64,000 nt of DNA, taken from contig NC_134850.1 in NCBI RefSeq assembly GCF_965363235.1, positions 34,569,102 to 34,633,101 on the forward strand. Direction: 5' to 3'. Both the position numbers and the translations under genes were made by a program. Shown in pieces: positions 1 to 12,000 of this stretch. The stretch is from Mytilus galloprovincialis (Eukaryota > Mollusca > Bivalvia > Mytilida > Mytilidae). How positions within the stretch are numbered: the stretch's first letter is position 1; every line of letters starts with the position of its first letter. The notes under the pieces were generated by a model, which searched no databases, was not told where the DNA came from, and saw only the letters and a program-made list of their open reading frames with translations.

Positions 1-1647
1 CCCCCTTCCCATATTCTCCCGGATTTATTTTAGCTTTACCAAGCTAAGCAAGAGTTGTGTCCCTTGTTCTGTCAAACTTCCGGTTTTCGTTTGAGTCAAA
101 CTACGTGTATCTCGAAATATTTCTCTGGTCCGGCTGACTTCGAGATAACGAGAGTCGACTGTATATTGCAACCGGAACATGTTTCACTATGCTAAGATAA
201 TACTAGATGATTTTACATAATGACGATCGTTTACCTTTATGTTTATGGTCCCCATACAGGTAGACAATTGCATTTGGTTGAATTCCTAAGGCATGTGTGA
301 TTTTCTGATTTTCTCGTGGTGGCATTTGTTCACTAAAATTAAATATAAAGTATCTCTTTTAACCGTATATAGAATACAAAAGAAATTATTATTTATTGTG
401 CAAAAATCCGATAGAAAAACATGGCAGAGTCATATATGCCTTTTTTTCTATGAAAAAAAACCATGGCAAATGTTTAGAATTTGCTAATGCTACATTATAT
501 CTGTTAAGAAAACCCTTTTGCTAACAGTCTGTGTTATGCTTTAAGCATTTATATATACGAAGTAAATGGCCGATAAATTGCTACATAAGGAGATGTTGAG
601 AAAAAACAAAAGAAAGGGAATCTCTAAAATGTCCTTTCAGACTATAATATGTTTATAAAAGTTTCACTGGTAAACATTATTTTTAATGTTGCCAGCTGAA
701 GATTACAAACACATTATTTAAAGAAACTAGTAATATATTTTAACTTAATGTTCTGCAATAAACATGTTCTCTTATTAGATATTTCACCACTAGGTGACTA
801 TTTTGTAAAAAAACTAAGTAAATCAAAAGGATACCACAGATACAGTTAAGTTTGTCTAACAAAAAGTTACAAAAATATCGAACGCTAAGGAAAGTTCATA
901 TCGGAGAGTCCCTTTTCAAATGGCAGAATCAAAAGCTCAAACAGATAAAACGAACATAAAGCAGTAGTCATAATTCATATATCTGACTAGGTTTAGCCAT
1001 GCTTTATACATTGTGAATTAAACCTAGTTGTATAACTAGCTAAAGCTCTCACTAAATAGGAGAGTTGAATAAATGTTCAATTTCAGGAAAAGGTGTAGGA
1101 ATTCAGACAGCTGGAGAAAACATCATAGAAAATGGGAATAAATTAACCGTTACACAATATCAACCAGGAAAACAAAAAGAAAACATCGGACTGGGTACAG
1201 TCATGATCTAAAGAGATATAGAATTATCGCTTAAATCTTGTTTCATGACTAGCGCATATTCAACTTGTTTATAGATTCGTTATATTGGCAAATGAAGTTG
1301 AGCTATTCAAACAGATTATATGTTAATCAATGTTAAATAATAATAAGTGTGCCCCATTTGTATACACATACAGGTAAACAACATTACTGAGATCAAAATT
1401 CACACAATATTTGCGTACTACGATCAACAGAACTGATAAAACTAGTTCAGCCTTTATAAACACATAGAATTACAAAAAAAAAGAAATGGTAAGACTCGTG
1501 TGGCTGTATGTGTTTTTTGCCATTGGTTATTTGTTTGCCCTTCTTTTGCTGGCAAATGGCTTTGTTGCAATTTGTTTCCGTTTCTATTTCCGACTTATCG
1601 TAGTTTGATGTTTTCTTTCTTCTTTTTTTTTTGTTTTTAACAAATAC
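1..1647. other. 3' flank of the MIB-ZZ gene, no gene seen
   Basis: AT-rich DNA downstream of the stop codon on the minus strand, probably partly 3' UTR. A fragment of an interspersed family (see 885-1035) is present. The small plus-strand frame at 293-487 has no recognisable content. Confidence 0.5.
885..1035 (+). repeat. Interspersed repeat family C copy
   Basis: Carries the family wording around CAAATGGCAGAATCAAAAGC followed by an ATATCTGACTAGG segment. Related copies, recognised by eye, are at 8325-8490, 17905-18075 and 48935-49090, with an inverted copy at 60165-60270. Probably a short non-autonomous element. Confidence 0.6.
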
Positions 1648-1883
1648 CTACTTTTTTTCATATTCAAATGTGTATGCTATCGTGTATAAGTTCGGGATAT
1701 TATCAACTAACCCTTTTGAATCAGTACTGAGAATTCTTTTGAATATATGTGAACGATCATGCTCATTGTTCATGTAGCAGTCGGTACAAAGATCATAATC
1801 CCCACAGATTTTACACTTCCATCTAATTCCTCGTAAAGGGTACACGTCGCATCCATCGCATTTGACATAGGGATGAATGACAC
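1648..1883 (-). CDS. ZZ zinc-finger terminal exon (E18)
   Basis: 236 bp including the TAG stop at 1648-1650, acceptor AATATAG, entered after one base. It begins VIHPYVKCDGCDVYPLRGIR, continues WKCKICGDYDLCTDCYMNNE and then HDRSH. All ligands of a ZZ finger are present: CxxC, CxxC, CxxC and H-x3-H. GIRWKC and YDLCTxCY are typical of the Mind bomb ZZ. About 35 residues of unassigned tail follow, ending in two lysines. No RING follows. I see no AATAAA on this strand between 398 and 1647; the nearest is at 392-397, so the 3' UTR may be over 1.2 kb or use a variant signal. Confidence 0.93.
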
Positions 1884-4800
1884 CTATATTGAATAATAAT
1901 TACATTAGATGTATGTTTCATTGTTATACGTTACTCTGATTGACTACACTGCAATCTCGCGTTATTCCTTAGTCAATTGCATTACACAACAACATCAATC
2001 ATTCATGATGACACGAGGTCTCACGATAAAGTGCACAGTTAACTTAATAAAAAAACTTGATAAATGAATGATCCTAGTTAAAAAAAATATAATTATAAGT
2101 ATTGCAAGCTTCTTTTTGTAACTTCATAGGGTTGTAAAAGCGTTGACTGTACGCACATTTTTAGAATAAAGCCCTTCCGCGCTTCATATAAAATGTACTT
2201 CGGTCAACGCTTTTACACCCCAATAAAGTTACAAAAAGAAACCTCATTACGTGTAAATTTATCACAAATCAAAACAAGGTTATAATCATGTTTAAGTTGT
2301 TTGGAATTTAGCAGCATTTATTATGTGCTCACAAGTGTTATCAGAAAACGGTCTGTATTCCGTTCGTGTTTGTCATTTTCAAAAATATTCAATAAATAGA
2401 GAAACTGAGGAAAACATACTTACTATATAAGTTCGAATAAGCTTGTTATGAATATAATCCAAATCACGTCGTTTTTTTCACGTCGTCAAGAAAATGTGTT
2501 GTTCCATGCATACTTTTTTGTTTGTTTTACTTTTGATTAGTTAAAACAATACTTACTCCTAAGGGGAAATATAAAACGCTTATAACGATTAGTAGGTTTA
2601 ACTAACGTGAAATAGAATTTATTATAAAAGCGTTTTGCACAAATGAACTTGTTAAACAATTGTATACAGAGTTTCAGAATATAAATGGAATAGTAAAATT
2701 GAGAATGGAAATGGGGAATGAGCCAAAGAGACAACAACCCGACCATAGAGCAGACAACAGCAGAAGGTCACCAACAGGTCTTCAATGCAACGAAGTGTAT
2801 ATTTTCAGGAACTACTAAAGCAGATCTGAAGAAATAAAAGTATAGCTTTTTATATTAGGATGAGAAAAAAATAAAGAATCTAACAGATAACGATCAAAGT
2901 TCATATTGCACAGACTATTTGAAAAGTCGTTGTAATTCTAAATGGTTTATATCGCGTATGACCACATCTTGCATTAAAACAACAGTCAACCTACGACCAC
3001 TTATACAATTTTAAAGCAGATACGTTACTGTGGAATGTTATTCCACCAAAGCAGCTCGTAGCTGGTCGAATGGCTCTGGTGGATGGCTGATAACCTCTGC
3101 GTACACGTTTGTCATGTTCATCCCATGAATGCGTCAATGGTTGATAGATCTGGCAATAAAGCTGGGCATGATAAAATGTCAATGTTATTCTGACCACAAT
3201 AGTGAATGCATAAACATTCAACGTGGCTCCAAACATTGTCCTTATGAACAATATACAAGTGTCTCTGTCTTGCGATAAATGTTTTGACAATTGGTAGGAT
3301 TATCTCGGCACAATATCGAAACGTAAAAAGACATCCGTTGATACGTCCTGTCATTTCGTCATTAATCGATTACATTAAAGTAAGCATGATTCTGCATTTC
3401 GTTCATCTTTGCGTATTAAACTCTCATTCTGCCATCACATATCCTTAACCGAAATCTCGACTCATGACTAAATATGACGTTTGCATCAACACAGTTATAC
3501 TGCCAATATGCGTTTGTCCAACGCAGAGATGCAGTAACATGGCGTCCTGAACGCTTATCAGCCTCTCGAAGCTTATAACAAACAATTTAGTGGATATTCT
3601 TGGACTATATTTCCCAGGTGGTTGTCTTAAAAGTGGAAATTGTAGGTGATAAAAATCGATCCATGAGATGAGTCAATATTTTTCGACGGCCTTGACGTAA
3701 CGTCGTTTATCATGGACAGCCACTTCGACCGCGTTCGTTAGATGACCAAGTCTTTCTCAAACTGTCCATTAGTCGTGTTGTTGTAATAGTTACCAAAGGT
3801 ACCAGGATTATAATTTAGTAAGTTTGGCATCACCAGAAGATAATGTAAACCTGTTAGTAGTTCTATCTCGCTCATTTTGATATAGACGAGGTTTTGTTTT
3901 CACTTGTGTATCATTCATTAACCTTTCGTTTGCCTATTTTTATCAAATATATTAACACTATCCTAAATCTTAAACCAGTTTTTCGAACAATATGAATTTA
4001 TTTCCGCTTAAAATTTAAAAAAAACGCACTGCGTTTTATGGTATAACAAAAACAAAGGTGAAGAAACAAATGCAGACTAATGACTGTTTTTGAACATTCA
4101 GCTAGTGGAAAAAAATGTTTTCTAATTCAAGCTATTATTTAAAAAGATTGTGTATCGTTTTAATTTTTGACAAAACGCGTCCATTGCTGTTCCTGACAAT
4201 ATCTAAATGACGTGTTTTAAATTTAAAATTAATCTTGCGAATAATGCAAATGACGTTGGTGTGAAATTATTGTAATTTAAATCACATCGATTGAGATAAC
4301 AATTGAACGTCAATTTTCAATGTTATTCAAAGGAAATGGTTTCAGACATTTGCAATAATTGCTATCAACCTTTAATACGAAATCTTACATAAATTACATA
4401 AATCATTAGATTAGTAGTTGTTGCAGTTTTTCACAAGCAAATTTATTTTTTTGCGATAAAAACAAAACCCAACCTCCATTCAGAAAAAAAATGTAACCTT
4501 ATTACCATGCGGCCCTCGAACTGATTGTTTTTTTTTTCTCCGATGATCAACATTGAACTATCTACTAAATTTGTTTTATAAATTTGTATTCTGAATGTGA
4601 ATGATAAATTAACCATTGACAAGTGTAACAAAGCAGATAGTAATCAATTCAAAAATAAGTAGGAATTGTATACAGTAATTGTAATCATAAACATGAAATA
4701 TTATTTTCATACCTATTTGTGCATTATCATATAAAAGCAAATCAAACTGGTTATTGTCTCCCTTCTTAAATTCATCATTTCCGCCTGTGTCCCATTGAAC

Positions 4801-7800
4801 TTTTACCATGCCTGATTCAGTTAAATGCACTATAGTTCCAATTGCTTTGCTATTTTCAAACTTATTATCATTTTCAGATTCCGAGCTTGGTGGTCTCACA
4901 ACTCGAAGTCCAACTTTGATTTTTTCTGAAAAATGAATTAGTATAAGAGTGAAGAAGGACATGTCATCATATATTGTACTGTTATCATGTAATTCGACCA
5001 GTTAGTTTCACAAGGATATGATTCCGTTTTAGACATTATCACGCAATAATAACATTGATACAGTTTACCTGTCCTTGTCAATATTGATTGCTCACACAAA
5101 CTACAACGATCTTAACATTGTTAATATTACAGTTTAAATATGATGCGTGCATTCATCCTAAGTATCAAAATTGTTCTAAACGTAATTAAATGTTAAAAAT
5201 GAACAACGATCACAAAAACATGTCTATTACGTACGCAACAACAAATACTATTGTTTTTAGTATTTTCCCTTTTAAGCGTCTAATCTAAATAAGCAATGTC
5301 ACTAATGGGAGACTTTTAAAACATAATTTTCAGTACTTTTTTTAATTTTCGCAAAATGATTCGACTTAAATTAATTGAAATAAACAAAAATGAAAAGAAT
5401 GTCATGAAATACGTTATTTTTCAAAGATAACTTTTGTAAAGAATATTATTTTCAAACGTTTTTATAACGTAACATTAAATGTGTATTGACAAGACATGTA
5501 AAAGTATACACACAATCTGAAGTAATTTGAAGAATGAAAATGAGCATTACAGAACCATTACAAATCGAAAAACAAGCAAGTGCAAACATGTGCTTTTTTT
5601 CTATATAAATCGATACATACATTTACATATATGTATAAACTACATATTAGACATTATAACATTCTTAGAATGTACAATGTACTTTTCTATACAATTTCCA
5701 TACCTCCAGCATATGCCTTGTGAACGTCGTAACCATGGAAGGTCGAATACACTGACAATTTTTCATCTATTCGCGGATTGTGCTGAATTTCCTGTTGTTA
5801 ATATACATATATATTTCATTTTACAGCATAAAAAACATGAGTTGAAGTAAAAATCAGGAATATATTAAATAATATATATGACTAATAAAACCGATTGTAA
5901 GTCCAGTATGATGTAATGACTTGATTTGTAATATTTGGATTTGCAATATTACTGAATTATTCGGAGAACAACAGTCCATAAGACAATACTCGACTTAGAC
6001 TACCTCAACCGTTTAACTTAAACCTGTGCTCACGCAATCAATGTACTGCAGTTTCGGGAATAATGGAGAAGGAATATTCGATACGATCTTACTGTCTTAA
6101 TCAAAACGGTTGCATAATTGCTTTTAGTTACGCACAACTAATGGCACTAATGATTTCAGTAGTTACTGTAGAAGTTATCATTAATGGAGGAAAGCGAGAG
6201 CGCTTATCAAAGTAAGCCTAAATACGACTTGAAAACTCACAATGGTCAATTAAGATTGGAGTATGTTGCACCTGACACGTGGGGGTTAGAACAAACACAC
6301 TCAGCTGCTGGTAAAGTAGATAGACAAGTTTACTCATTCGAACGTTGAGGTCCTTTCGACACAATCGAAAAAAGTGTAATTAGCGTACTCTGTTTCATAG
6401 ACATTTTTAAAGCAAACGAATGAGAAATTGTACGTGTTTATTAGGCCTTACTCATTCATTTTAACAGCATTTATCGTTCTGCACTTTTTTCTATACAAAC
6501 ATGAATTCCGCTGATTAAAGCTATACTAAATTGTTAGTGTTGTCTTCTTTATCTATAATACTAAAATTACGAGGTCCAATTTGTCAGCCGTCATCACGTA
6601 AAAACGACGAATCAAAGAATTCAACTTTATACATAACTAATATAGTACAAAGGTGTAGATTAAAAATTACACCACTCCAGACCCTTTTGTTTTCCACGTA
6701 ATTAATATTGCCAATAATTAAGAAGTTCCGGATCGAGTACGATACCGATACCAATAGTATATTCACCTGTTACCTATTACCTTATCTGTACGTTCCGCAT
6801 CTGACAGGCGCACCACCAAACGGTGTATTCAGAAGTAATATGCTATATACACGGGTCATAATCACAGGGTTGACACTACTAAATTGTCAAATTGTTACCT
6901 ATTGTAGTATTTTAATCAGTAAGACTTTCTAAGATAACAATACGAATACTAAAAATCTGTGACTAAAAATAAGGCGTATAGGTACAGTTTTCAATTTGTT
7001 AGCGGGCATGACGTAAAACACCGAATTGAAGAATTCAACTTTATTTATAACTGATATAGGACTATGCTGTTGATTAAAAGATACTCCATTCCAGGACCTT
7101 TTGTTTTCCAAATAATTAATATTACCAATAATTGATAAGTTCCAGTTCAACGGGTTCAAACAGAAAGATTTGAAAGAAAAGAAAACTGTGTATCTTATAA
7201 TTGATAAATTCCAGTTCGACGAGTTCAAACAGAAAGATTTGAAAGAAAAGAAAACTGTGTCTCTTATAATCGGCATGACTTTATCAGATGACAATACTAA
7301 TTACTAAAATAAGGCTTGCGCATAGTTATATATACCGTCTTTAATTCAGTCATGGACCCGCGATATCACGGGTGTGTTCTAGTAAAGTATAAGTACATTC
7401 CCTTTGTAGTGCATTCCCTTTGTAGTACATTCCCTTTGTAGTGCATTCCCTTTGTAGTAAATTACCTTTGTAGTAAATTACCTTTGTAGTAAATTCTCTT
7501 TGAACGTTGCAAAACATACAAAACTGAGAGCGAAAAAAGAGTATGGACACTGTATTAGCGTTTGTGATATGTGTCATTTAGGTATTCAGATATCTATTAT
7601 ATCACATACAAACAACCGATACAAGGCAAAGATTTTAATCAAAATATAAATCATAATTAATTTACGATATAAAAATTAAAAGTTTTCAAATTGATGTTAT
7701 ATCTAATATAGAGTATTGTTTTTCGTCTTTTATCTTTGCAATTATATTGATTTCAAAATATAGATTATCACCCAAAACATAGGGATGTGCAAATGAAATA

Positions 7801-9027
7801 CTTATAATTATTTTCTATATTGTTTTATAAATTGAAATTCGAACTAATATAACTAAAGTAGTTACTTTTTTTTTAATTAGTTAATTGTTTGAATGAAATT
7901 TATATTAATGCAAAGATGAACTTTCAATTTCACTTTGAAAAAATGTTAAGAAAGGTAAAAACAAAAGATGAAGTTGAAAAGCACTGAGGACTCAAAATTC
8001 CTAATGTGTTGTCAAATACAGCCAGGGTAATGCATGCGAGTAATTGGAGTATATTCTAGATATTTGTGTCCAAACATTTATCAGAATATAAGTTTACTCT
8101 TATTTAACACATTTAACTAATATTTATCTCTTCCACTGAATAATAACTTATGAAAACAATACATCATTCGACAGATCATTGTAAAATTAATTAACCTACT
8201 TTTTTCTGACTGTTTTCGTCGTCATCTTCATCATTCTCAGAGTCGAAAAACTTGTTCCCATGAACAGGCTGCAATATGATCACGTTTCAATTACTGGTGC
8301 ATGAGGCAACAAATAGAATCACAAAAATACTAACTCAGAGGTAAATCAAAGCGGAAAGTCCGTAATCACATGGCAAAATCAAATGACAAACACATATTCC
8401 TGACTTTGTACAGGCATTTTCAAATGTAGAAAATAGTGGATTGAACCTGGTTTTATAGCGCTAAACCTCTCACTTGTACGACAGTACACATTACTTGGAG
8501 AAAACTGATATTTGATAAAATATATCGGATTTCCAGTTAAACATATTTCATACGCGTACTTCACATAATGATATACTCAATGTTTTTCGTGTATTAAAAA
8601 CACCAAATCGTAATGAAATATAAACAAAAATGATGTCTATAAAAGAGAATGCACACCTTTCAAATATTATGTTATTATATATGAACTTAAGGCTTTAATT
8701 GAATCAAAAAGTCTGTAGGTCAAGATCACAATAAGACTTATATCTAGAAACATGAATGCCTTAACATTATATGTCAAACATTTATTCGATCTGCGTTGCT
8801 TTTTTCAAACTATATAAGTTTACATCTGTATTCTCTTGTTTAAACAATTGAACAAATACTGTACAGTGCTCTGGAACCATTGGTTCAGAATTATATAATT
8901 TATCTTAGTCTGATTATGTGCAATTTACGTCTTTTCATCCTATTTAACACTGCACCTTATTAAACAAAGTTGTTTATCTTTACCTTCAAATCAAATGAAC
9001 ATCCAGGAAGGTCCGTTGCCATATTGT
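1648..9027 (-). CDS. MIB_HERC2 and ZZ zinc-finger coding block (4 exons); separate gene or C-terminal tail of the TRPM gene
   Basis: Overall span of four minus-strand exons with continuous phase: 8984-9027, 8196-8268, 4713-4925 and 1648-1883. The product has a short acidic N-terminal segment, one MIB_HERC2 domain and one ZZ finger, then about 35 residues to the stop. These two domains sit side by side in Mind bomb ubiquitin ligases, where they bind substrate tails, but the ankyrin repeats and RING fingers that make Mind bomb an E3 are absent. If translation starts at the ATG in the first exon (A at -3, G at +4), the protein has 186 residues. That exon is also open upstream of the ATG and in the phase of the E14 donor, so the block may instead be the C-terminus of the channel. 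Confidence 0.85.
2109..2242. mobile_element. Short hairpin element (MITE-like) with about 38-bp inverted ends
   Basis: The left arm starts TTCTTTTTGTAAC and runs to GTAAAAGCGTTGAC. The right arm runs from GTCAACGCTTTTAC to GTTACAAAAAGAA and is its reverse complement with a few mismatches. About 55 bp of spacer lies between the arms. It sits in the intron before the ZZ exon. No coding content. Confidence 0.75.
2699..2795 (-). repeat. Fragment of repeat family D (same family as the direct repeats at 57.2 and 58.8 kb)
   Basis: Reads AAAGAGACAACAACCCGACC and then the CAACAGCAGAAGGTCACCAA segment, the reverse complement of the end of the 57201-57600 repeat. Truncated. Confidence 0.65.
2990..3790 (-). 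pseudogene. Dead Tc1/mariner-type transposase
   Basis: On the minus strand, broken frames resemble Tc1-like transposase in the expected order. Near 3700 is a DNA-binding remnant (SG-PxK-TTLRQ). Near 3430-3500 is a catalytic-core remnant in which the usual SDESRF reads SHESRF. At 3118-3354 the frame contains KDNVWSH, PALLPDLSTID, and, after a frameshift near 3125, HSWDEHDKRVRRGYQ. Several stops and at least two frameshifts are present and the first catalytic Asp is replaced by His, so it is inactive. It lies inside the last intron of the MIB-ZZ block. Confidence 0.8.
3785..3818 (+). repeat. 5' fragment of repeat family A
   Basis: Matches the opening of family A (TAGTTACCAAAGGTACCAGG, then ATTATAATTTAGTA), as at 26968 and 31521, and then diverges. 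Confidence 0.6.
4713..4925 (-). CDS. MIB_HERC2 domain exon (E17)
   Basis: 213 bp, enters after one base and leaves one base, acceptor TTTTTCAG, donor GTATGA. It encodes KIKVGLRVVRPP, a variable loop, GTIVHLTESGMVKVQWDTGG, and QFDLLLYDNAQIG. This is the MIB_HERC2 fold: the opening G-x-RVVRGP, the central GTV and VQWD strands, and the closing YDL-x(3)-DNAQIG. The loop that is normally DW-x-WG-x-QDGG is replaced by a Ser/Glu/Asn-rich stretch, so the domain is divergent. In Mind bomb this domain contacts peptide motifs in the Notch ligand tail. Confidence 0.92.
6582..7145. repeat. Pair of about 147-bp direct repeats
   Basis: 6582-6728 and 6998-7143 share GAATTCAACTTTAT, CCTTTTGTTTTCCA and TTAATATT-CCAATAATT in the same order, with about 20 percent differences by eye. 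The pair lies within the intron between the MIB and acidic exons. Confidence 0.75.
7131..7270. repeat. Tandem duplication of a 70-bp unit
   Basis: Two units, about 7131-7200 and 7201-7268, nearly identical across TTCAAACAGAAAGATTTGAA and AGAAAAGAAAACTGTGT. It is attached to the end of the second 147-bp repeat. Confidence 0.85.
7388..7502. repeat. Minisatellite, about seven units of 16 bp
   Basis: The unit is ATTCCCTTTGTAGTGC with variants ATTACCTTTGTAGTAA. The first units are nearly perfect and the last degrade toward 7500. Confidence 0.9.
7968..8040 (+). repeat. Family A internal fragment
   Basis: Carries AAGTTGAAAAGCACTGAGGA, then AATACAGCCAGGGTAAT, corresponding to the middle of the family A copies at 13361 and 31521. 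Confidence 0.6.
8196..8268 (-). CDS. Acidic linker exon of the MIB-ZZ block (E16)
   Basis: 73 bp, acceptor ATTGCAG, phase 0 in and one base out. It encodes PVHGNKFFDSENDEDDDENS, then QKKV. Two donors overlap: AAAAAA|GTAGGT would end in phase 0 and put the MIB exon out of frame, whereas GTAG|GTTAAT ends in phase 1 and keeps it in frame, so I chose the latter. Its composition resembles the acidic end of E14. Confidence 0.72.
8325..8490 (+). repeat. Interspersed repeat family C copy
   Basis: Contains AACTCAGAGGTAAATCAAAG, ATCACATGGCAAAATCAAAT and TTCCTGACTTTGTACAGGCA. One of the fuller copies of this family. It lies in the intron between E15 and E16. Confidence 0.65.
8984..9027 (-). CDS. First exon of the MIB-ZZ block (E15 if fused), contains a possible start codon
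   Basis: 44 bp, acceptor TATTTCAG, donor GTAAAG, ending in phase 0. It reads two bases, an Asn codon, then MATDLPGCSFDLK. The ATG at 9020-9022 has a reasonable start context. The two leading bases (AC) complete an AAC codon when joined to the single A left by E14. The clear acceptor shows that something is spliced onto it, either a 5' untranslated exon or E14. It has no recognisable domain. Confidence 0.7.
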
Positions 9028-12000
9028 CTGAAATACAAAAATCGAAGTTTTACCTTATATTATACATTATATTTAAGAACACATATTCTCATCTGAACAC
9101 ACTTATTAATTCGCTTCTTTTGCACCGTTGAAAATATTGTCAGACGAGTTTTGTGTGTTGTATAAAAGAGGTTATTGCATATTTACATGTTTGGCGATTC
9201 TAAACTTATACCTTGTATTCTATTAACTAAAAGTGTTAAGCTTAGATTAGCAAAACATCGGCTTATGAAAACACATTATATAAAACAATGTCCTAGTCAC
9301 AGGCCTACAAAACTATAAAAAGCATCACATCACAGAAATAGTGAAAATAACGGACAATACCAATAATGTTCATTACCACCCTGATCTATAAATGACTTCG
9401 TACGAGAACCTTCAATTGCCACTGTTGGGATCATTTTGTTGTGTGTTTTGACGCAACTTTTAAGGCTATCTAGTTGCGGTCAGTTTTTATTGATGGAGGA
9501 AACCGGAGTGTTCGGAGACAAGATACCTATTCACTATTGTTGTATGTGTTGGATTTACTTTATCAAACATATACTTGTGAAAGATGATCTACATGATAAA
9601 TCATTGATAATCCGTACATCATCCGTACATCATGTACTTTATTTAACCCTAAATTATTCTTGAAACCAATGCGGAAAGATATTACCAGACTATTGCTATG
9701 ATTTTAACAACTTATTTTTGTTCATACATTCGAGTTGCGTAAGTTATCGAGGTGGGTAGATAGTATATTCAGAGTGGGCACGATGTCGTAGAAGCATGGG
9801 TTCATCTTTGCAAATCCAACAGTGTTGTGCTTAGTATAAATTTGGGAAGAATTCTTTTTCAACCTCACAAATAAACATGTTTTACTATAAGGACAGTGGA
9901 GTAAGACAACAACATAAATAAAACTGTAAAAGCACGTTATCACTTCACTTAGCTCAACAAAACATAAAACAACGTATACTTAAACAATCAACCCAAAGCA
10001 AATGCATAATAATAAGATATTACTCAACATTAGGTCAAAGCCAATAACAACTAAAAATTAAAGTGTGTTATCTTAGAACATACTATCAATGAGTACACGA
10101 TCTTAGAAGGAGTTCTACTGCAGTTCACAATTTTTTATTAAAAAATCGGGCGAAATTCAAATATAAAGCTTCACATTCAACGAGTGTCGACCACGTACAA
10201 TATTAATATATGGTCAATTATTGTTAAACTTATTGATGCAGCGTGAACTTCAATGTCTTGCTACAAATGTAACGCATAGTGGTGTATGATGTCAGAGAAA
10301 GAACATGAATATTTTTGAAATTTTAAGTTTTTATGTTCAGAGACAGAGGGAATTTTATTGCTGCAAGTGTCATACCTTCGACATGTTAGGTTATCTATAC
10401 GTATCTATTTCACTGTTAATCTTATGTCTATAAAAAATATTAGGATATAACATAAAACAAACCTTTGTTAACGTTCACATTGAAGACTATGTAAATGTCT
10501 AATTATAACAAGGGTATATTATAGACCTTCGGGATGTACATAAATGTACATGGTAATGTCATCATGTATTTGTTTCATCAAAATTGATGAAAATCAATAT
10601 GCATTATATGGCTTTAATATAACGAATGATAAGTCACTAGTTTTTTCTATGTGCAAAAAAATGGGAGTAAGAAACATGAATAAAGTCAACTAAACTTAAG
10701 AAAGAGAAAGTTATTTTTACTAAAATGGCTACTTACTACATCTATTTCCCTATCGTCAGGCAAAATAAAATAGTTTAAATAAATCGCGCTAGTGTTAATA
10801 ATTTTCTCAGAAAACAGACGGAAATCCAAAAATCTATAATCTAAATACGATGTTATCGGTCTTCTAGAACTGAGATTTGAAGATTGTTTAAAGTAGGTTT
10901 AAAAATAACATAATCAATGCTATTCTAGAAATTGTATTTAAATGAATTAAAGATTAAAAAAAAAGTTACTAAAGAGACATTGAAACTCAAAAGTGGAAAA
11001 ATAAAATGACAACGTCATGGGAAAAATTGAAGAGGCAAAAAAACAAAAGAGCATACAAAAATTACAGAAAATATAACTGAAAACTCAACCATCAAAACTA
11101 CAATGTTATCAGTCATTTGGGCTATGAGAACAGTTGACATTGGATCAGTTAATATCTCTTACAGTAACGATAGCAACGCATATTCATTTTTTTCTCAGTT
11201 GAAGCTCACTGTGGTGTAACATGGACTAGATGTTTGTATTTTTATTTATAAGAATATATCAATACTTTCTTGATTATTTATCAATATTTAAGATCTCTGA
11301 AGAATGTTACGAGATATATAACGAGTCCTTTAATAAATAAATAAATAAATAAAAAAGCTGTGTTGCCATCAGCTACATGTATTCATTAACAATGCAGATA
11401 TGCTATTGCTATCAGACATATCGTTATGTTGCACATTGGTCGAAAGCAATATTCTGAAGTCATGAAAATATCTTTATGAGATTCTGGATGGGGTTTTCAG
11501 AATTTAGAAAAAAAGTCGCAAAAAAAGCCAAATAAATACTGAAATAAAACATTGAAAAGACACCTATAAATAGGTAAAAAAAAGTGGGGTGCTAAAATGT
11601 GAAGAATTGGACAAAAATAGGTTACATCAATTAACGAAAGAATGGTGGTGGTGGTGGTGGTTGGATGGGGGGGGGGGGGTCCATAAAAACGTAAAACCCC
11701 AATTCTTGACTTTCCTTAATTATGTTAATTGCAAAATTAAAAAATTAAAAAAAACTGAGGAAATTGTTCTGAAGAAATGAATAACTACATTCAGACCCTC
11801 CTCAATTGTAAACAAGTTAATACCAACAATAGGTAGAAAAATCGTTTATTATTTGTTCACTATGTAAACGAATAATGAATGTTCTAGACATAGTAAGATG
11901 AAAAGTAAAGATAATTATCAAATTAAAACTACATTTTGCACTACGGCCATGTACTGCAGTGAAAATATTATACTTTAATATATACAAAGCGTTCTACAAT

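Noticed and set aside
7388..7502. CRISPR-like regular repeats
   Set aside because: The units are contiguous 16-mers without unique spacers, and the genome is animal; it is a minisatellite.
8196..8204. Donor AAAAAA|GTAGGT for the acidic linker exon
   Set aside because: It has a fair consensus but ends in phase 0 and puts the MIB_HERC2 exon out of frame; the GTAG|GTTAAT donor keeps the frame.
11589..11780. Plus-strand frame with a run of tryptophans and glycines
   Set aside because: Produced by the GGT microsatellite and the G-run.
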